Assembly (NCBI RefSeq): GCF_032911445.1
Contig: NZ_JAWJEJ010000001.1
Location: 620,001-684,000 of the forward strand
Direction: 5' to 3'
Length of the DNA stretch: 64,000 nt
Source of the DNA: Sphingomonas sp. HF-S4
Lineage (GTDB): Bacteria; Pseudomonadota; Alphaproteobacteria; Sphingomonadales; Sphingomonadaceae
Under the pieces are notes generated by a model, which worked only from the letters and a program-made list of their open reading frames with translations, was not told the DNA's origin and did no database searches. Below are positions 62,344 to 64,000 of the stretch, in pieces (the first letter of the stretch is position 1; each line of letters opens with the position of its first letter). The translations under genes were made by a program, and so were the position numbers.

Positions 62344-63663
62344 TCAATCCCCCCGCCGCTTCTCGCGCATCTCGTTCCACCACGCGATCCGCTCGGCAAT
62401 GCGCTTCTCGTGGCCGCGGTCGGTGGGCGCGTAGAAGGTCTGCGGCGTCATCTCGTCGGGCCAGTAATTGTCGCCCGAAAATCCGCCCTCGGCATCGTGG
62501 TCGTAGGTATAGCCCTTGCCATAGCCGATCTGCTTCATCAGCTTGGTGGGCGCATTGAGGATGTTCTGCGGCGGCATCAGCGACCCCGTTTCCTTCGCCG
62601 AGCGCCACGCCGCCTTCTGCGCCGCATAGGCCGCGTTCGATTTGGGCGCAGTGGCGAGATAGAGGCACGCCTGCGCGATCGCGAGCTCGCCCTCGGGCGA
62701 GCCGAGAAAGTCGTACGTGTCCTTGGCGGCGATGCACTGGACCAGTGCCTGCGGATCGGCGAGTCCGATATCCTCGACCGCCGCGCGGGTGAGGCGGCGC
62801 AGCACGTAGAGCGGTTCCTCGCCCGCGGTGAGCATCCGCGCGAGATAATAGAGCGCCGCCTGGGGGTCGCTGCCGCGGATCGACTTATGCAGCGCCGAGA
62901 TGAGGTTGTAATGCCCCTCGCGATCCTTGTCGTAGACTGCGACGCGGCGCTGGAGGAAGTCGCCGAGCGCGGCGGGGGTCAGCGGTGCCTCGAACGTCAC
63001 CGAGAACAGCGTTTCCGCCTGGTTGAGCAGGAAGCGGCCGTCGCCATCGGCGCTGGCGACCAGCGCGTCGCGTGCCTCCGGCGTGAGCGGCAGCGGGCGC
63101 TCCTCAAGTTCCTCGCCGCGGTCGAGCAGCTTGCACAGGGCTTTATGATCGAGCCGCTGGAGAATCAGCACCTGCGCGCGGCTGAGCAACGCCGCGTTGA
63201 GTTCGAACGACGGGTTCTCGGTGGTCGCGCCGACCAAGGTGACGGTGCCGTCCTCGACATAGGGGAGGAAGCCGTCCTGCTGGGCACGATTGAAGCGGTG
63301 GATCTCGTCGACGAACAACAGCGTTTTCCGGCCCATCCGGGCATATTCGCGCGCCTCGGCGAATACCTTCTTCAGATCCGCCACGCCCGAGAACACCGCC
63401 GAGATCGCGACGAAGCGCAGCCCCACGGCGTCGGCGAGGAGCCGCGCGATCGTGGTCTTGCCGGTGCCCGGCGGGCCCCAGAGGATGATCGAGCTGAGCT
63501 TGCCCGCGGCGACCATCCGCCCGATCGCTCCCTCGGGGCCGGTGAGATGCTCCTGGCCGACGACCTGGTCGAGCTGCCGGGGGCGCAGCCGGTCGGCGAG
63601 CGGGCCGGTGGTCGGCGCCTCGGTGGGGGCAGTTTGTTCGTCGGTGGCGAAGAGATCAGCCAT
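62344..63663 (-). CDS. rarA: replication-associated recombination protein A
   Basis: 439 residues. An AAA+ ATPase of the RarA/MgsA/WRNIP1 group, acting at stalled forks. Walker A is GPPGTGKTTIARLLA, Walker B is LLFVDEIHRFNRAQQD, followed by SRAQVLILQRL, and the family C-terminal segment IRGSDPQAALYYLARM. The conserved PTLMKQIGYGKGYTYDHD segment and the C-terminal TPQTFYAPTDRG are complete, so the protein is full length. Confidence 0.95.
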   Translation of the reverse strand: MADLFATDEQTAPTEAPTTGPLADRLRPRQLDQVVGQEHLTGPEGAIGRMVAAGKLSSIILWGPPGTGKTTIARLLADAVGLRFVAISAVFSGVADLKKVFAEAREYARMGRKTLLFVDEIHRFNRAQQDGFLPYVEDGTVTLVGATTENPSFELNAALLSRAQVLILQRLDHKALCKLLDRGEELEERPLPLTPEARDALVASADGDGRFLLNQAETLFSVTFEAPLTPAALGDFLQRRVAVYDKDREGHYNLISALHKSIRGSDPQAALYYLARMLTAGEEPLYVLRRLTRAAVEDIGLADPQALVQCIAAKDTYDFLGSPEGELAIAQACLYLATAPKSNAAYAAQKAAWRSAKETGSLMPPQNILNAPTKLMKQIGYGKGYTYDHDAEGGFSGDNYWPDEMTPQTFYAPTDRGHEKRIAERIAWWNEMREKRRGD

Positions 63664-63768
63664 AGCCTCCGCAGATAGGCGGTCGGGCGGCGATTTGCAT
63701 CACTGGTTTGACCTGCCGCAACCCGGCGCGCGCGCCGCGGTGCAAGATGCACGCGAAGGAGAACGCGC

Positions 63769-64000
63769 GTGGACTGCGACGTCATCATCGTGGGGGCAGG
63801 GCCTGCCGGGCTGGCGCTCGCCCGGTCGCTCGCCGATACCGGGCTCGATATCGTCGTCGTCGAGCGGCAGCCGCTCGCCGCGATCGCCGATCCGTGTTTC
63901 GACGGGCGAGAGATCGCGCTTACCCACGGTTCTGCCGACATCCTGACCAGGCTCGGCGCCTGGGACCTGATCCCCGAGGACGAGATATCGCCGCTCCGCG
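63769..64000 (+). CDS. UbiH-type FAD-dependent monooxygenase, 5' part
   Basis: GTG start at 63769 with AAGGAG 8 bases upstream. The visible 77 residues carry an N-terminal FAD-binding GAGPAGLALARSL (IIVGAGPAG), a DGREIAL segment, and VVVERQP. This matches the UbiH/UbiF/COQ6 family of ubiquinone-pathway hydroxylases. The gene runs off the window, so the substrate class and C-terminus cannot be seen. Confidence 0.85.
   Translation, partial: MDCDVIIVGAGPAGLALARSLADTGLDIVVVERQPLAAIADPCFDGREIALTHGSADILTRLGAWDLIPEDEISPLR

Overview
The window looks like chromosomal DNA of a sphingomonad (order Sphingomonadales, probably Sphingomonas or a close relative). The base composition is GC-rich throughout. 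There are two very large TonB-dependent receptors, a FecI/FecR signalling pair, an NDUFA12 homologue next to a DUF2155 protein and aat (an alphaproteobacterial neighbourhood), and a GTTC-N7-GTTC LexA box of the alphaproteobacterial type. The genus is inferred from gene content and style, not from a marker gene. All motif counts below were made by eye, and no database search was run.

Left part (1-4750): an accessory-looking stretch with two HEPN-like hypothetical proteins around a DUF6883-like protein, then poorly coding DNA holding a broken Sel1-like gene and a tiny DUF5818-like gene. 4750-16901 is a compact polysaccharide utilisation locus, most likely for alginate: PL6 lyase, PL17 oligoalginate lyase, hexuronate-type MFS permease, SDR reductase and SGNH acetylesterase in one tightly overlapping operon, then a convergent 2-keto-3-deoxygluconate kinase, a divergent TonB receptor and a FadR-type GntR regulator. 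The logic is outer-membrane uptake, depolymerisation to unsaturated uronate, transport, reduction to KDG and phosphorylation to KDPG. UxuR/ExuR-like TGGTAT sites sit upstream of all the transcription units.

17666-30089 is a two-partner secretion system: a 3147-residue TpsA exoprotein with 19 tandem 79-residue MBG/YDG-type repeats, its TpsB transporter, and a divergent AraC-family regulator. 31010-34675 is an isolated 1221-residue protein with a zinc-peptidase motif and a previously unnamed five-copy C-terminal module, flanked by non-coding DNA. 35054-41011 is an ECF sigma - FecR - STN/TonB receptor - FG-GAP protein operon.

From 41552 to the right end the content is mostly core-like: tRNA-Trp, a PAS-GGDEF-EAL protein, a fatty acyl-AMP ligase, recX, a double cold-shock protein with a 5' hairpin, DUF192, NDUFA12, DUF2155, aat, a ParA-type ATPase, lipoproteins, an SOS-box Y-family polymerase, an SGNH hydrolase, two small membrane proteins, the otsB-GH15-otsA trehalose operon, a vapB-vapC-DNA glycosylase chain with overlapping codons, an Mpo1-like protein, tRNA-Thr, a DUF429-like protein, palindromic mobile repeats, an MmcQ/YjbR protein, rarA and the start of a UbiH-type monooxygenase cut by the window edge.
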